The notes under the pieces: generated by a model
Seen by the model: only the letters and a program-made list of their open reading frames with translations
Databases searched by the model: none
What the model was told of the DNA's origin: nothing
Program-made: the position numbers and the translations under genes
Shown: positions 1 to 11,605 of the stretch, in pieces
How the letters are laid out: every line of letters begins with the position of its first letter
Position numbering within the stretch: position 1 is the stretch's first letter
Origin: Sinohyriopsis cumingii
Lineage: Eukaryota; Mollusca; Bivalvia; Unionida; Unionidae
Length of the DNA: 64,000 bases
Direction of reading: 5' to 3'
Assembly: GCA_028554795.2 (NCBI GenBank)
Contig: CM068826.1
Span: forward strand, 100,089,846 to 100,153,845

Positions 1-1807
1 CCGTCTGTTATGAATGAGTAAGAGTACTTTTGTGAAAATGGGCCCTGAGCCATTGTTGACGAGAGCGATGATAGTTTACTTTGGGCCAATTGCTTTTTTT
101 ATCTTATGATCGATCATTTTGATTTCAAACAGATTCGAGTGCAATTAAGTGGACATGACGTTGACACAAATACCTCTGTGCTTCCTTTCTTCAGTAGAGA
201 TTAATGCAACTGAGCTGTCGCTGCTGTTTCTTCAACGTAATGGGAAAGGCAAAGAGGAATTTAATTTGAGCTTGACATACTATTTGTGTAATATATCCAA
301 GTTTTAGCTGGTGCTAACTTATCGAGGAATAACGACACTGACAACTTAGGTTCTTTTTAGTGCGCCTAGACTTTTACAATCTCTTTTCATATTATATCTG
401 TCGAAATGTAATAATGTATAAGCGACCTAACAAATTTCAGTATTGCCAATAACGGTTTTCGTCGATGGAAAGGTGAAAGCTGTTTTCTTTTATGACCGAT
501 AGGACTGACAATGGAGGAATCAATGTCTGGATATCAAGAAAAGTACAGTCAATGGTAAGTAAAGTAAAGTCGACGTAATCATGAAAAGGGTGAAACATGT
601 AAATGACTTTTGAGAAGTAAATCAAATTCTAATCTAGATTCAACGAAATCTTAACGCAAACTCTTTCAAGTCAAAGCAAAACGTTTTTTTTTTTTTTTTT
701 TAAACCAGGCACCATTATTACTCCCTATCACAATATTTCCTTCTCAGGTTGAGTTTTGAGCATCTGTCCCTCTGCTTGGTTAGCAACAATTTTTTTTTCC
801 AAAGAATTTTCAGCATACATTTGAAATTTGAATATAGCCATAAAATCTTTAATTTTCCTTTAAGGACTGTCGCCTTATCTTTAAGGAAATTTGGAGAATC
901 TCTTCAAATTGTTTTTTTTTTTTAAATCTAAGGCGGTTGACGTTTACGATCGAAGGCATTTTATTTGCAGTTAAAAGCAGCAATATGCCTGTTCCATTTC
1001 TTACAAATATTACATCAGGAGAAAAATTACCTTATGAAATACAACGACCACTACTTGTTTGTATGTGCTCCTTTTACTGTGTGTCGCTGGACAACTAAAC
1101 AAATACACCTACTTTGATAGTAGGAACAAGGTTTGGTGCCCAAGTAATCGAGAAAAAGATTTTATTTTTTTAAAAACTACATTTCCCCTCCCCAACAAAA
1201 AACCAACACCCTTTGATGAATGTCCCGCAGGCGACTCTTCAGACTGTACATACTTAAAAAATCCTGAACTTTATTCAAGACCATGTATAACTAACACCAA
1301 TATGCGTTCTTAGTTAAGTTACAACGGACAGTGACAACTAAATAGCTTGCTTAAGTTTAAATACGAACAATCATACAAATGAAAATTAGATAAGTTGAAC
1401 TAAAAAAGAATGAAAATAAAAGAAAGACAACACACTAATCTATTTCTTCAGAATCGTATTGCTTCCGTTTATAACTTAGTTCAATCCTGACTTTAACTGG
1501 TTTTCTTAATGCTGAAGCTCTCACGACGATATTTCATCTTTTGGGAGCACATACCCAGTATGAAAAGGTAAGACGATTTATGATATTTTGCCACACAAAA
1601 AATTTAAAAACATAAGTGGGAGAAAAACTGTATCGCCATCTGTATCTTTTTTCATTTTGCATGAAAACAATATTCAGTTGGATAAATACAACATTTAAAC
1701 TATTATGCTCTATTTTTAAAAAGTCGCCGTCTCAAAACTGTTGTAAATTTCGGTTATTTTACCGATGTAGTGGTAACATATCCGTTAATTACACTGGCAT
1801 AGAACGG

Positions 1808-1809
<2 letters not shown>
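1..1809. other. Gene-free AT-rich stretch
   Basis: I see no coding signal here. The short open frames are single, biased toward Phe, Lys and Ile, and have no recognisable domain. T-runs near 685-700 and 910-925 are low complexity. No RNA gene or mobile element was recognised. Confidence 0.5.

Positions 1810-1877
<68 letters not shown>
1810..1877. repeat. (TA)n microsatellite
   Basis: An uninterrupted (TA) run of about 68 bp. It creates false Tyr-Ile open frames on both strands. Similar runs lie near 8.0 kb and 40.0 kb. Confidence 0.98.
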
Positions 1878-1880
<3 letters not shown>

Positions 1881-2368
1881 TCATGATATTTTGGATAGTC
1901 ACTCGTGGTTTCGATACTCGTAAAGGTACAGTTTCCACATCACTCATTAAAATTTGTTTTTTTATATCTACTCCAAAAACTTAGACATGCTCTATTTTAT
2001 AATATTATATATCAACAACCACATTTGTGTTTCTGTGTATAACACCTGCCAAACAAGAGGTCGTGTTCCAATTTTTTTTATATAAAAAACACCTTTTTGT
2101 ATTTTCTTCTTCACACTTTCTTTTTAACTCACTCATCCCAATTTTTTTATTTATATTTTTTAATACTTCTTTGAATCTTGGAGCGTTCTTTTGTCACGCG
2201 CGTCCTGGGACGCGCAACGCTAAGCCATTCACCTACTGGATCATGTATATTATTGCGGAATAGAAACTAAGCGAATTGACCTACCAGCAAGAGGTAATTA
2301 AAATATCTTAATATATTTCAAGTTGATCTAAGTCATTATTTTGCTTTAGTAACAGCACCACCGACCAT

Positions 2369-2371
<3 letters not shown>

Positions 2372-2405
<34 letters not shown>
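2372..2405. repeat. (TC)n microsatellite
   Basis: A pure CT/TC run of about 34 bp in otherwise unremarkable gene-free sequence. Confidence 0.95.
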
Positions 2406-2410
<5 letters not shown>

Positions 2411-4437
2411 CAATCGACATCAGAAGACAGTTGTGCAATTTGTTTTATGGTCAGAACTGTATAAAGTAAATGGTTACAAACTACTTAATGACTGTTAATG
2501 AAAAATATCGACGAATGAGCAGAACAAATTTTTAAATACATACAAGGTCAAAGATAGGTCACAAATCAATACATTGCTATTTTTGAAGCTCTGATCGCTA
2601 TCGCGAGGAATGTATCTCACACCGGACACGATCGTTCGCTCGTGAGCGGTCGGTATGAAATTCAAAAATGTATTATGTGTTGGAACAACTACGAAATATG
2701 TATAGCCTAGTAAGAAACCGTTGTCATTAAACCAAGTCAGGGTAACGACGTTCTGAAATCAGATGGGACAGACACATTTCAACAGTATTTTCCTTCCGAT
2801 TAGTATAAGTCCTCTGATTGTTAATTTCAAAAATAGAAATCCGTAATGAAAATAGATATATTTTTTTTCCCTAGTTCTCACTATTGATTACGTATGGTTT
2901 ATATGGTTTCATTTTTACAATTGTGAGTATTGCCACCTGTAAAAATCATAAGACATTAGCAATTCGTATAAATCAAAATGCCCGCATGTTTAAAAATGTA
3001 TATATAAAAAACCCAAATCAAATTATTTATAATATACAATTTGTACAATCCTCTCGAGAGAAAATAATACGGTTTATTTGCGCCTTACAGTGCTTAGGGA
3101 AACTTATGAACACTGGATATACGAAAATGAATGTCAGTCTTATCTGTAACTTTCTTCAAACTTGATGTGCGCGATATTACCGGCATACCGGTTAACCTCG
3201 GTAGTTGTTTCCGGTGGTAAGTACTACGATACTTTTTCACTGTACCGGTACGTCGATAGCGTCCGTCGTATGAAATGTAAGCAGGTTCCCGAATAATCGT
3301 TTTACAAATTGAATGATATTAACAGCATGTTTTCATTTTTGGTGACAAAAAAATTATAATTTTTTTTAAAGAAAAGTTGCATTTGTGCCAATTTTATTTT
3401 GAGTAGTACAGATCTGATAATATCTATGATCCTTAAGCACACGTTTGACACTTGTCGTGGCAGCCAAACGGGTTGTTGTGAAAGATATTTTGGCCAATTC
3501 CGACGTTTAGTAAAATTTCGGATTAAGAAAATGTAATTTTTAAAATTTGTTGTAGAGTATGTTAATGTGTTAAATATATATTCCTTTGTAGTCCTAATAT
3601 TCTCAGACGAGCAGTTATTTGCTTTTTTTTTTTTAATTTTACGCAATTTCCCAAGTCCACATGAGATTTTCCAGTTGTTGAGTGCGTTTGTTTTATGTTT
3701 ACTGGATGTTTACTGGAAATCTCTGATAAATACCTTGCCCGTGTGTTGGCATACTAATGAAGGTTTCCCTGGCTGTTATATAAATAGTATAGCTAATGAA
3801 TTGTAGGCTACAGTGTCAGTACTTTCTATTTTTATCTAAAAGACCTAAAATGTCAGCTTAATGTCTTTCACATGGTACCAGCTATAGTGTAATCTTAATC
3901 ATGGCACTATATTCATAGTTTTTAGATTACAATTTATAAAATAATCAACATATACATCTGGTACTATCATTTAATTGGGGGGGGGGGCCTGTGATTTCTG
4001 TCAAGCTGAGATAATAAAAATTATTTGATCACAAGATAATTTTTTTCTTTTGAATTACAAAATGGATATCATATGGTGTTATTTAATTAGAATTCAGATC
4101 AAGATATTTTATTCAGCTTTCGACTGACGAAAATTTAAAAATAAAGTGCCAGCCCCCCCCAACATTAATTTGTTGATCCATTCTATAATTGCGGCATACT
4201 GTAGTATTATCTCGGTATGATCAGAAATAACGAGGTACACTCTTTTTCGTGGTATCCAGCTCTGTCTAGAATCCAACATGATTTAAACGGCAACAAAGCT
4301 GATATTTTAAGCATGTTATCCTGGAAAATTCAGTTGCCAACCCACACTCCGTTCCTCCTTTTCACTCGTACACACACAAATACAGATACAGACATGAACA
4401 CTACATGCATGGTCAGCTAGGAATTATATTGCATTCG
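2406..4437. other. Gene-free stretch
   Basis: I found no coding feature. A GC-richer patch near 2590-2660 and another near 3170-3280 contain short imperfect palindromes (CGATCG, ACCGGT). They could be remnants of small transposons but are too degraded to assign. A G-run lies near 3979 and a C-run near 4153. Confidence 0.4.
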
Positions 4438-4785
4438 TTAATGTTTACGATTATACTATGCCAGTAAGCTTTAAATGTTTACATATATAATATGCCTGTC
4501 AACTTTAAATGTTTACACATATAATATGCCTGTCAACTTTAAATGTTTACACATATACTATGCCTGTCAACTTTAAATGTTTACACATATATTCTGCCAG
4601 TCAACTTTAAATGTTTACACATATACTATGCCTGTCAACTTTAAATGTTTACCTATATAATGTGCCTGTCAACTTTAAATGTTTACACATATACTATGCC
4701 TGTCAACTTTAAATGTTTACACATATATTCTGCCAGTCAACTTTGAATGTTTACACATATACTCTGCCAGGACAACTTTATATTA
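4438..4785. repeat. 34-bp tandem array, about 10 copies
   Basis: Unit of about 34 bp built on TTTACACATATA followed by ATGCCTGTCAACTTTAA. The block CAACTTTA (AGCTTTA in the first unit) recurs every 34 bp from about 4467 to 4775. Units differ by a few bases: CCTGTC versus CCAGTC, TAATATG versus TACTATG versus TATTCTG. No open frame runs through it. Confidence 0.93.
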
Positions 4786-5305
4786 AATAACATTAAACGC
4801 TTCTATTCATGATCATCCTTCTATCGTCGAATAAAAAACAAAAATTTATTCTACATCATATGTACTAGCGTTGAAAGGCACCTCATCACATCGATGGCAA
4901 TATGGTTCAAATTAAAAGTAAAGTTTTAATAATGTAAAAATTAACAATTGTAACAAACACCAGGAAGATAAACCCTTACAAAAATGCAAAAATGAAGTAA
5001 TGTAGTATAAGATATAAGAATGAATTATGTTACATCTCTGTAAAATGTATTTAAAATAATCGCTGAAATTAAAACATGTCAAATCCTGTCAACATGTCGT
5101 TAAAATTCATTATATAAATCATATTCCCTTAAAATGTCCAAGACTTTCTTGGGTGGTACATGATAAATTTTGTTTCACTGAGTTCACGTCAAAATACATC
5201 TTTCTCGTATGGTATAAATGAACACACTAGACCGAAAAATGTACCACTGACAGTGGACAATGGCAAGTATAAGCTCTGGTCAAGATTCACCCTTCGGGAG
5301 GTATG

Positions 5306-5525
5306 CATGAGTCAGGTATTTGTATCGGATATCCAATATGAGTCAGGTACTTGTGTCGGATACGCAATATCTTGAGTCAGGTATTTGTATCGGATACGCA
5401 ATATGAGTCAGGTACTTGTATAAGATACGCAGTATCACGAGTCAGGTAATTCTTTCGGATGTGCAATATCACGAATCAAGTATTTGTATTGGATACGCAA
5501 TATGAGCCAGGTATTTGTATCATAC
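5306..5525. repeat. About 33-bp tandem array with TGAGTCAGGTA core
   Basis: Seven imperfect units of about 32-36 bp built on TGAGTCAGGTATTTGTATCG and GATACGCAATAT. The GTATCGGATAC part is close to palindromic. The TGAGTCA core matches the AP-1 consensus, but nothing here shows it is used. Confidence 0.85.
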
Positions 5526-7995
5526 CTCCGATTAGATCCTTGGATGCCACTCTCCAATGGTGGGTTTTGATGTTTTGAAAAAATTAATTGGGGGGGGGGT
5601 ATTTCCACATAGTTTACTTCGGACTAGTATACTATTTTAAGTCATTATGTGGAAATGCGGAATCATCCATTCGGAAACGGGTAACTGCAGGGCAGCTTGA
5701 ATGCTTTACATGCCATTTCATTATACTTAATGCCAGTGGGTCAAGGCAACCGTCTGTATATATGATTTCCATATGGTAGAAGCAAATCGTGTTTCCGTAA
5801 CACTTGGGATATTACTAGTTTGTCATAGTAGGTATGTGCAGTGATTTCATTATTTCTGGGTATTCCAAAATGATGACGAAAATTGTTTTTAAAGAGATTC
5901 AGTGAAGTTCAAATATTTTATTATAGCTGCAATTTCTGCGGTAACAATGGACTATCTGCATAGTCGGAGCTGTTGCAACACCCCATAAGCAGACTATATT
6001 TTCGCGAATACTGAATAGCAAATCTATATCCGACTATTTCTTGCTTATCTGCTGAGTTGCGACAACCCAATACAAACTCAGAAATAGACCCTCTGACGAC
6101 AGGTACTCCATTCTATCAGTAATGAAAAGGAAACAAATAACACCCATCCCACTTCTCGCTACACAAATTTCAAACAGAAGGTAACTATTTCGCGCGCTTC
6201 AAAATCTGACCCTATCCGAATTCTCGCTAGTTTTCTTTCACTGTCGGCGTCTTATCGCTTATAACAAACAACGTAGATCAACGTAAATGAGATATTCCAA
6301 ACTTTTTCACCCATGGACTATTTAAAGACTTGATTAAGGACCACTTCATGCGAGAGTTAAGCCGCTACGTCGCGTCTTACCCGCTTGAATCCAGTTTTGA
6401 GATTATGCACTGAAGTCTGGACTGGATACCAGTAGTATCAACCCGTAAAGCCAACTAGAGTTCCAGGAGTTTGAATGATGTTTGCTCAGAAGCAGCATTG
6501 TTCCCCTTCAGCGACATTTTTACTGTAATGACCAATTATACAACGTATAGAGCTGTTAGATTAATCACTGAAGAGGTACAACTGTCCTGGATCCACTATG
6601 TTGCAGATTCTGAGAATGGAAGACTTAGCTTCGGATACCCTCCCTATTCAATCCACAAGCCTTGATTAACTTGTCGCATCTCGCAAGAGGAAATAAACAC
6701 TCTCGGTTCAGCTATAGTGGCAAAATGGCAGAGACCTTATTTCTTTATTTCTTTATTTCTTTATTTATTTATCCAAAAAAGATTGATAGAAAATCAGAGA
6801 TTGTTCAATGCATTCTCAGCAAATGGGATAATCCTTAGATCTAGATGTTCATGTTGTAAACCAGACTCCTTCAAACTAATTGTTTATTTTGTTTATATTG
6901 ATTTTATTTCTTAAAGCATTTCATTTAAACCGCAACTATAACAGAAATAAAGGATATTTCATTGACTGATATTTTTTTACAAGTATTACCCATCTGCAAC
7001 ATTGCATCCCCCTTCTACCCCCTCGCCCCCTCGAGCACTTAGTTTAGAATATATATTATATAATATATTTTCACATGAACTTCGTTTAACACATCAATAA
7101 TGATTCTTGAAATAATTGTCTTTCTAACTACGAAAAGGTTAATAAAGATTGTATTATAATCTTATCTCTGAGGAAGATGAGAGATTTTATTTTTATTTTA
7201 TTTTGATAACTGTGAACCAAGAATGAAAAATATAGGAACAATGATAAGTATTTATTTATTATCATAATCTTACTAAGCATCATCGTGTCATAAATATTTT
7301 CCAAATGCTTTTTTCTCCCCACATTATGTTCTCTTATACAGTTATCCACGTAATCAGCCGCACTGGAATTCGACGAATTGGTTGGTTTGAAACGGATGAT
7401 TTGGAGTATGCATGGGTATATGAATTAAAATGGTCGTTTCGCAAGGCTAGTAGAATCTTACAGAAATAATATCGTACATTTCTCACTAAACGTTGCGTGG
7501 AATGCCTTTGATCAGTACTTTTGTCATGCTGACCATACATTTTAGCAAGGGCATATATTGCTAATATATAGTCATGATTTTATATATTTATTATATCGAA
7601 AGGCCCCCAGGATATTTGAGTATCAAAAAAATTTCGTTAGGTCACGGTATTTCAAGATATTACGTTCTTTTGTCGCTACGTATAAGGTATTATTCAGATA
7701 ACGTCTCTTTTCATGGTTAAGTGTCATGTAAAATGGAATATTTGTATGTTTATTTCCAAGTAAAATATAAAATCGGAATATCTCTATTTTTCCCAAAAGT
7801 AAAATACGATCGAGGGTCTAAAGTCGAAAGTTTGTTAAAACAAAGAATCGAAAGTTTATGGGGATAAACGGGAATGGTAATGATAACATTTTAGATACAA
7901 TCCCAAACTCTGTATGTAGTATCCAGCAACCTTTTTTTGAATATAATCCAACAATAAGCTTTCCAGCACAGCTTTTTTATTATTATCCATCACAC

Positions 7996-7998
<3 letters not shown>
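5526..7998. other. Gene-free stretch
   Basis: No gene supported. The segment 5940-6090 contains repeated motifs (GACTATCTGC, AGCAGACTATA, CCGACTATTTC) in an imperfect inverted arrangement that could be a decayed short transposon. A (TTTCT) run lies near 6739-6770 and an AT palindrome near 7050. No domain was recognised in any short frame. Confidence 0.35.

Positions 7999-8069
<71 letters not shown>
7999..8069. repeat. (TA)n microsatellite
   Basis: An uninterrupted TA/AT run of about 70 bp, the second of three long ones in the window. Both strands give false Tyr-Ile frames through it. Confidence 0.98.
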
Positions 8070-8070
<1 letters not shown>

Positions 8071-8619
8071 TATCCATTACCAGCTTTGTTTGTTTCTACA
8101 TATCCAAAAACACACCACTACTATACAACTAAAAGAGTAGAATTCTTATACACACACGCTATACTTACATCACTGCAAACAGACTATCACACAATAGAGC
8201 TGGTAGGGTGTAAAAGAAGAGGATGAAATCACACATACTATCCAACACACACGTTTTGAATACTTTCCAAAATACTTTAAATATACTATCCATCACCCTT
8301 TATGATATATTATCCAGCATCAATTCTTGAGTACTGTCCAGCACATGTTTTTTTATTACTATTCCACTCCTACTTTTTGGTTACTATCCAATAACTTATG
8401 CATATTATCCAAAAAGCCTTGTGAATTGTCTTTTAAATAATCCACACCTACTATCCAATGAAAAGAATATGATATAAAATAAGGGGGATAAAATCACACA
8501 AACATAACATACAAACACACATCCATACGATCTAATGGATAGGGAAGGGGCGTTTAAACACACAATCTATATTTATATATTATCAGACAAGAAACGTAAG
8601 GGAGGTTAAGACATTTTTT

Positions 8620-9235
8620 GGCTTTTGTATTTTTTTTTTTATCATTGATAGTATTGACCACTATGTCATAGCTTGCGCTAAATCTAAATTCAGGAGCCAA
8701 AGGTTTGGGGCTTTCTTTTCTTCACTTTCAATTTTTATTTCTTAATTATTGAATTTAAATTGTTTATTTCAAATATTTGGTTTGTTTTAGTTTACAATTT
8801 TGATTTTTAATGTCATTTTTAATTTTCATTTTTAATTTTCACTTTTAAATTTAGTTTGCCAAATTTCATTTTTTATTTATTTTCATTTTCAATTTCAGTT
8901 CTATTTTAAAATTATTTTTTAATTATTCAGTTTTCAGTTTTTGCTTTCATTTTATCATTTTATCGTTTTCAGTTCTAATTTTCCAATATGGTTTTTAATT
9001 TTCTTATTTTTAATAATTTTCATTGCTTAACTTTTAATTTCCGGATTCAGTTTTAGTTTTCAAAATTCACTTTCCTTTTTAATTTTTAAGTTTCAAATTT
9101 AGTTTTTCCAGGTTCTAGTTTCTTACATCTTCGTTTTCAACTTTAAATTTTAATTTAAAAGTTTTAATTTCATTTCCAAATATTTTCCATTATCATGACT
9201 TAATTTTCATTTTCGACTTTGATTTTCAATTTAGA
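8620..9235. repeat. T-rich degenerate repeat field
   Basis: About 600 bp made almost wholly of variants of TTTTAATTTTCATTTT, TTTTCAATTT and TTTCAGTTT. There is no fixed period, so it is a slipped, decayed simple repeat rather than a clean array. No coding potential. Confidence 0.75.
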
Positions 9236-9559
9236 GTGGTAATGTTGCCTGGATAGATATTTTTTTCTTCTTGGGTCAAACTATAGATTGACAGAAAGGA
9301 AATTTTTTATTTGAGTTTGAAAACTTTTAGACTTAAAATATCATAGTCTTCTATTGACATTAAACAGGGTTGAGAGAAAGGAAGTTAAGTATCGTAATTG
9401 GAATCTTTAAGCTTATTTAAAAATAAGTTTCCGTCTATGTATAAAAGCGCGAAGAGTAATAGTGCTTACAGACACGTACACACAACGCACAAACAAGGGA
9501 TACGGGGTTTGACGAAGAGAAAACAACCCAACCCTGCTAAGTTTTCTGTTTCTACATCG

Positions 9560-9715
9560 ACGTTCACTGCTGGGACGCAACAACTACCAAAGCAGCAACG
9601 ACAGTTAATACTACAGCTACCACAAAGACAACGGCAGGTAGGCTAATATTACAGCTACCACAACGACAATGGCAGGTAGGCTAATACAACAACTACCGCA
9701 AGAGCAGCAGTAGGA
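9560..9715. repeat. Short tandem array, about 39-bp unit
   Basis: About three to four units containing CTACCACAA, GACAA, GGCAGGTAGGCTAATA. It reads as Gln-rich in one frame, but the frame has no domain and stops at once, so I do not call a gene. Confidence 0.6.
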
Positions 9716-11605
9716 GGTCGTGGCAGTGGAAAATGCATAAGAGAGTTACACCTAATGAAGTGAAGTTTATCAGTTTTAAACGTATATTTTTGTATCATAA
9801 ACTTTATTTCTAGAAATTTAAATTTGTTAAAATGAAAGACAAATATGCTTATGTCGTATGAAATGTCAATATGTTGTACAATAGTTAAGAAGTTTGTATG
9901 CCATGGGAATCAAATGTAGCATAAACTTTTTCTTTTACTGAATATTTCTTTGAGGATGAACTGTGTTTATGAAATGTCAATATGTTATACATGAATTTTT
10001 TTAAATTTTTTTTTTACATCCACATTGGTTGTAGCATGATATTGTAAATCGCAATACAGAAGGAAAGAAAACATGTTGCAATTTAAAAGAAAAGAAAAAA
10101 GAAATAATTAATGTTACAACCAATGAGGGGTGTTTTGAGAGCAATAAAAAGCAGGTAATGTGGTAGTCCCGTTAGACCCTCGATTGTACTATAATAAATG
10201 ATAGAAATATAAATATTATAATGTTTACATCATACTTAAAAACTGAAACAGAGATGTTCCTATGTGAACATATGCTAAACTATGAAAATTTGTGTTATCC
10301 GAATTTTGCATATACTTAAAGATTAAAACCGAGATAATCGAAAATTTGCTGTATACTTAACGTTGAAAGAAGATGATCTCCGAATTTTATATTAATGTAA
10401 CGATGAAACCTTAAATATTGCGAAATAGTATGATGTAAGGATATAGTCTTAGGATATTCCAAGATCACAGCGGCCCTATCGTAAAATTGGCGACGGCCAT
10501 AAGAGACAGACCGTTAAAACCGGAAGTGGAAGAAACATAATCGAAATACTCTTTGTAATTTTCGTTTATTTCCAATTTGGCTCCAAATGGTCATTCTCTA
10601 CTGCTGACCAAGTAGATCTATTGCTTTCAGGATAGGGGAAAGCTTTGAACTTTAAAAAAAAAGTCTTCTTTATTTGCAGTATGTCTGAAAACCAGTTTTG
10701 TTTAAAAAAATCGTCAATTTCAAATAATCTCTTAAAAATACAATACAAAAATGAATAAGAAAAACTGAGATTGTGCTGGAAATGCAACTGAACGGTGTGT
10801 GGTTTCTTCATAATTCTTAGCCTGTTTAAAATAATATAAAAAAACAGCAAAACAATATACTGAAAGAAGAAATTATATTGCCTTATTATTCATCGAATAC
10901 AATATTGCACATAAAATTATTCACGTCGAATCTGAAGTCACAAAATTGCAGTATTAACACATTGAATACATATTGGTAGATGTAAAGATGCAATCTAGAA
11001 TCCTACACTTATGGAAAATGCAAAATATAATATACCGCAAATACTAATAGAATATAATTATCTAGAATTAGAATTTATGTATAGAATTATGGTTGTAAAA
11101 TGAATGCATTTAATTCGTAATTATATACGCATATTTTTATGACACATTTTAAGTTCTAATTAAAAGACTAATTTCAAAGAAACACTAACACTAACAGTAA
11201 CATTTCTGTTCCAGAACTGAGTACTTTCCGGTCGCATTTTTGTATGCAAGCGCGGATGTTAAACCACGTCATGATTAGGTGTTCGGTCATGGTACAACTG
11301 GACTCATTCTGATAATGTATTCGCAAAGCTCATTGCTTGGGACCCCCCCCCCCTCCAACGTCGAATGTATTATGGTGATAATCAGCTCATCAACACGCAC
11401 ACACACCAATCTTAAATCAAAATGTTGCAATGTCGTTTTAGACTGGAACTATAAATAATTGAGACACAATGAGTCTATTACCTAAACATCTGACAGATAT
11501 AGACCTGATAAAACAACGATACCAGAGCTCAGTCATGATCGGGTTGTTCACACAAAATGTCTGACATATAAATGCCTGATTCTGTAATTTGTTGCATTTT
11601 TACAG
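9716..11605. other. Upstream region of the exchanger gene
   Basis: AT-rich with no recognisable coding feature. It must lie upstream of, or inside, the 5' untranslated region of the exchanger gene. A C-run lies near 11342-11352. No core promoter could be placed with confidence. Confidence 0.4.
11589..11605 (+). promoter_or_regulatory. Probable acceptor of 5' untranslated exon
   Basis: A pyrimidine-rich tract ending in TTTTTACAG lies 61 nt before the exchanger start codon. An in-frame stop at 11628-11630 shows that translation cannot start further upstream in this exon. This suggests a non-coding first exon farther 5' that I cannot locate. Confidence 0.6.
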
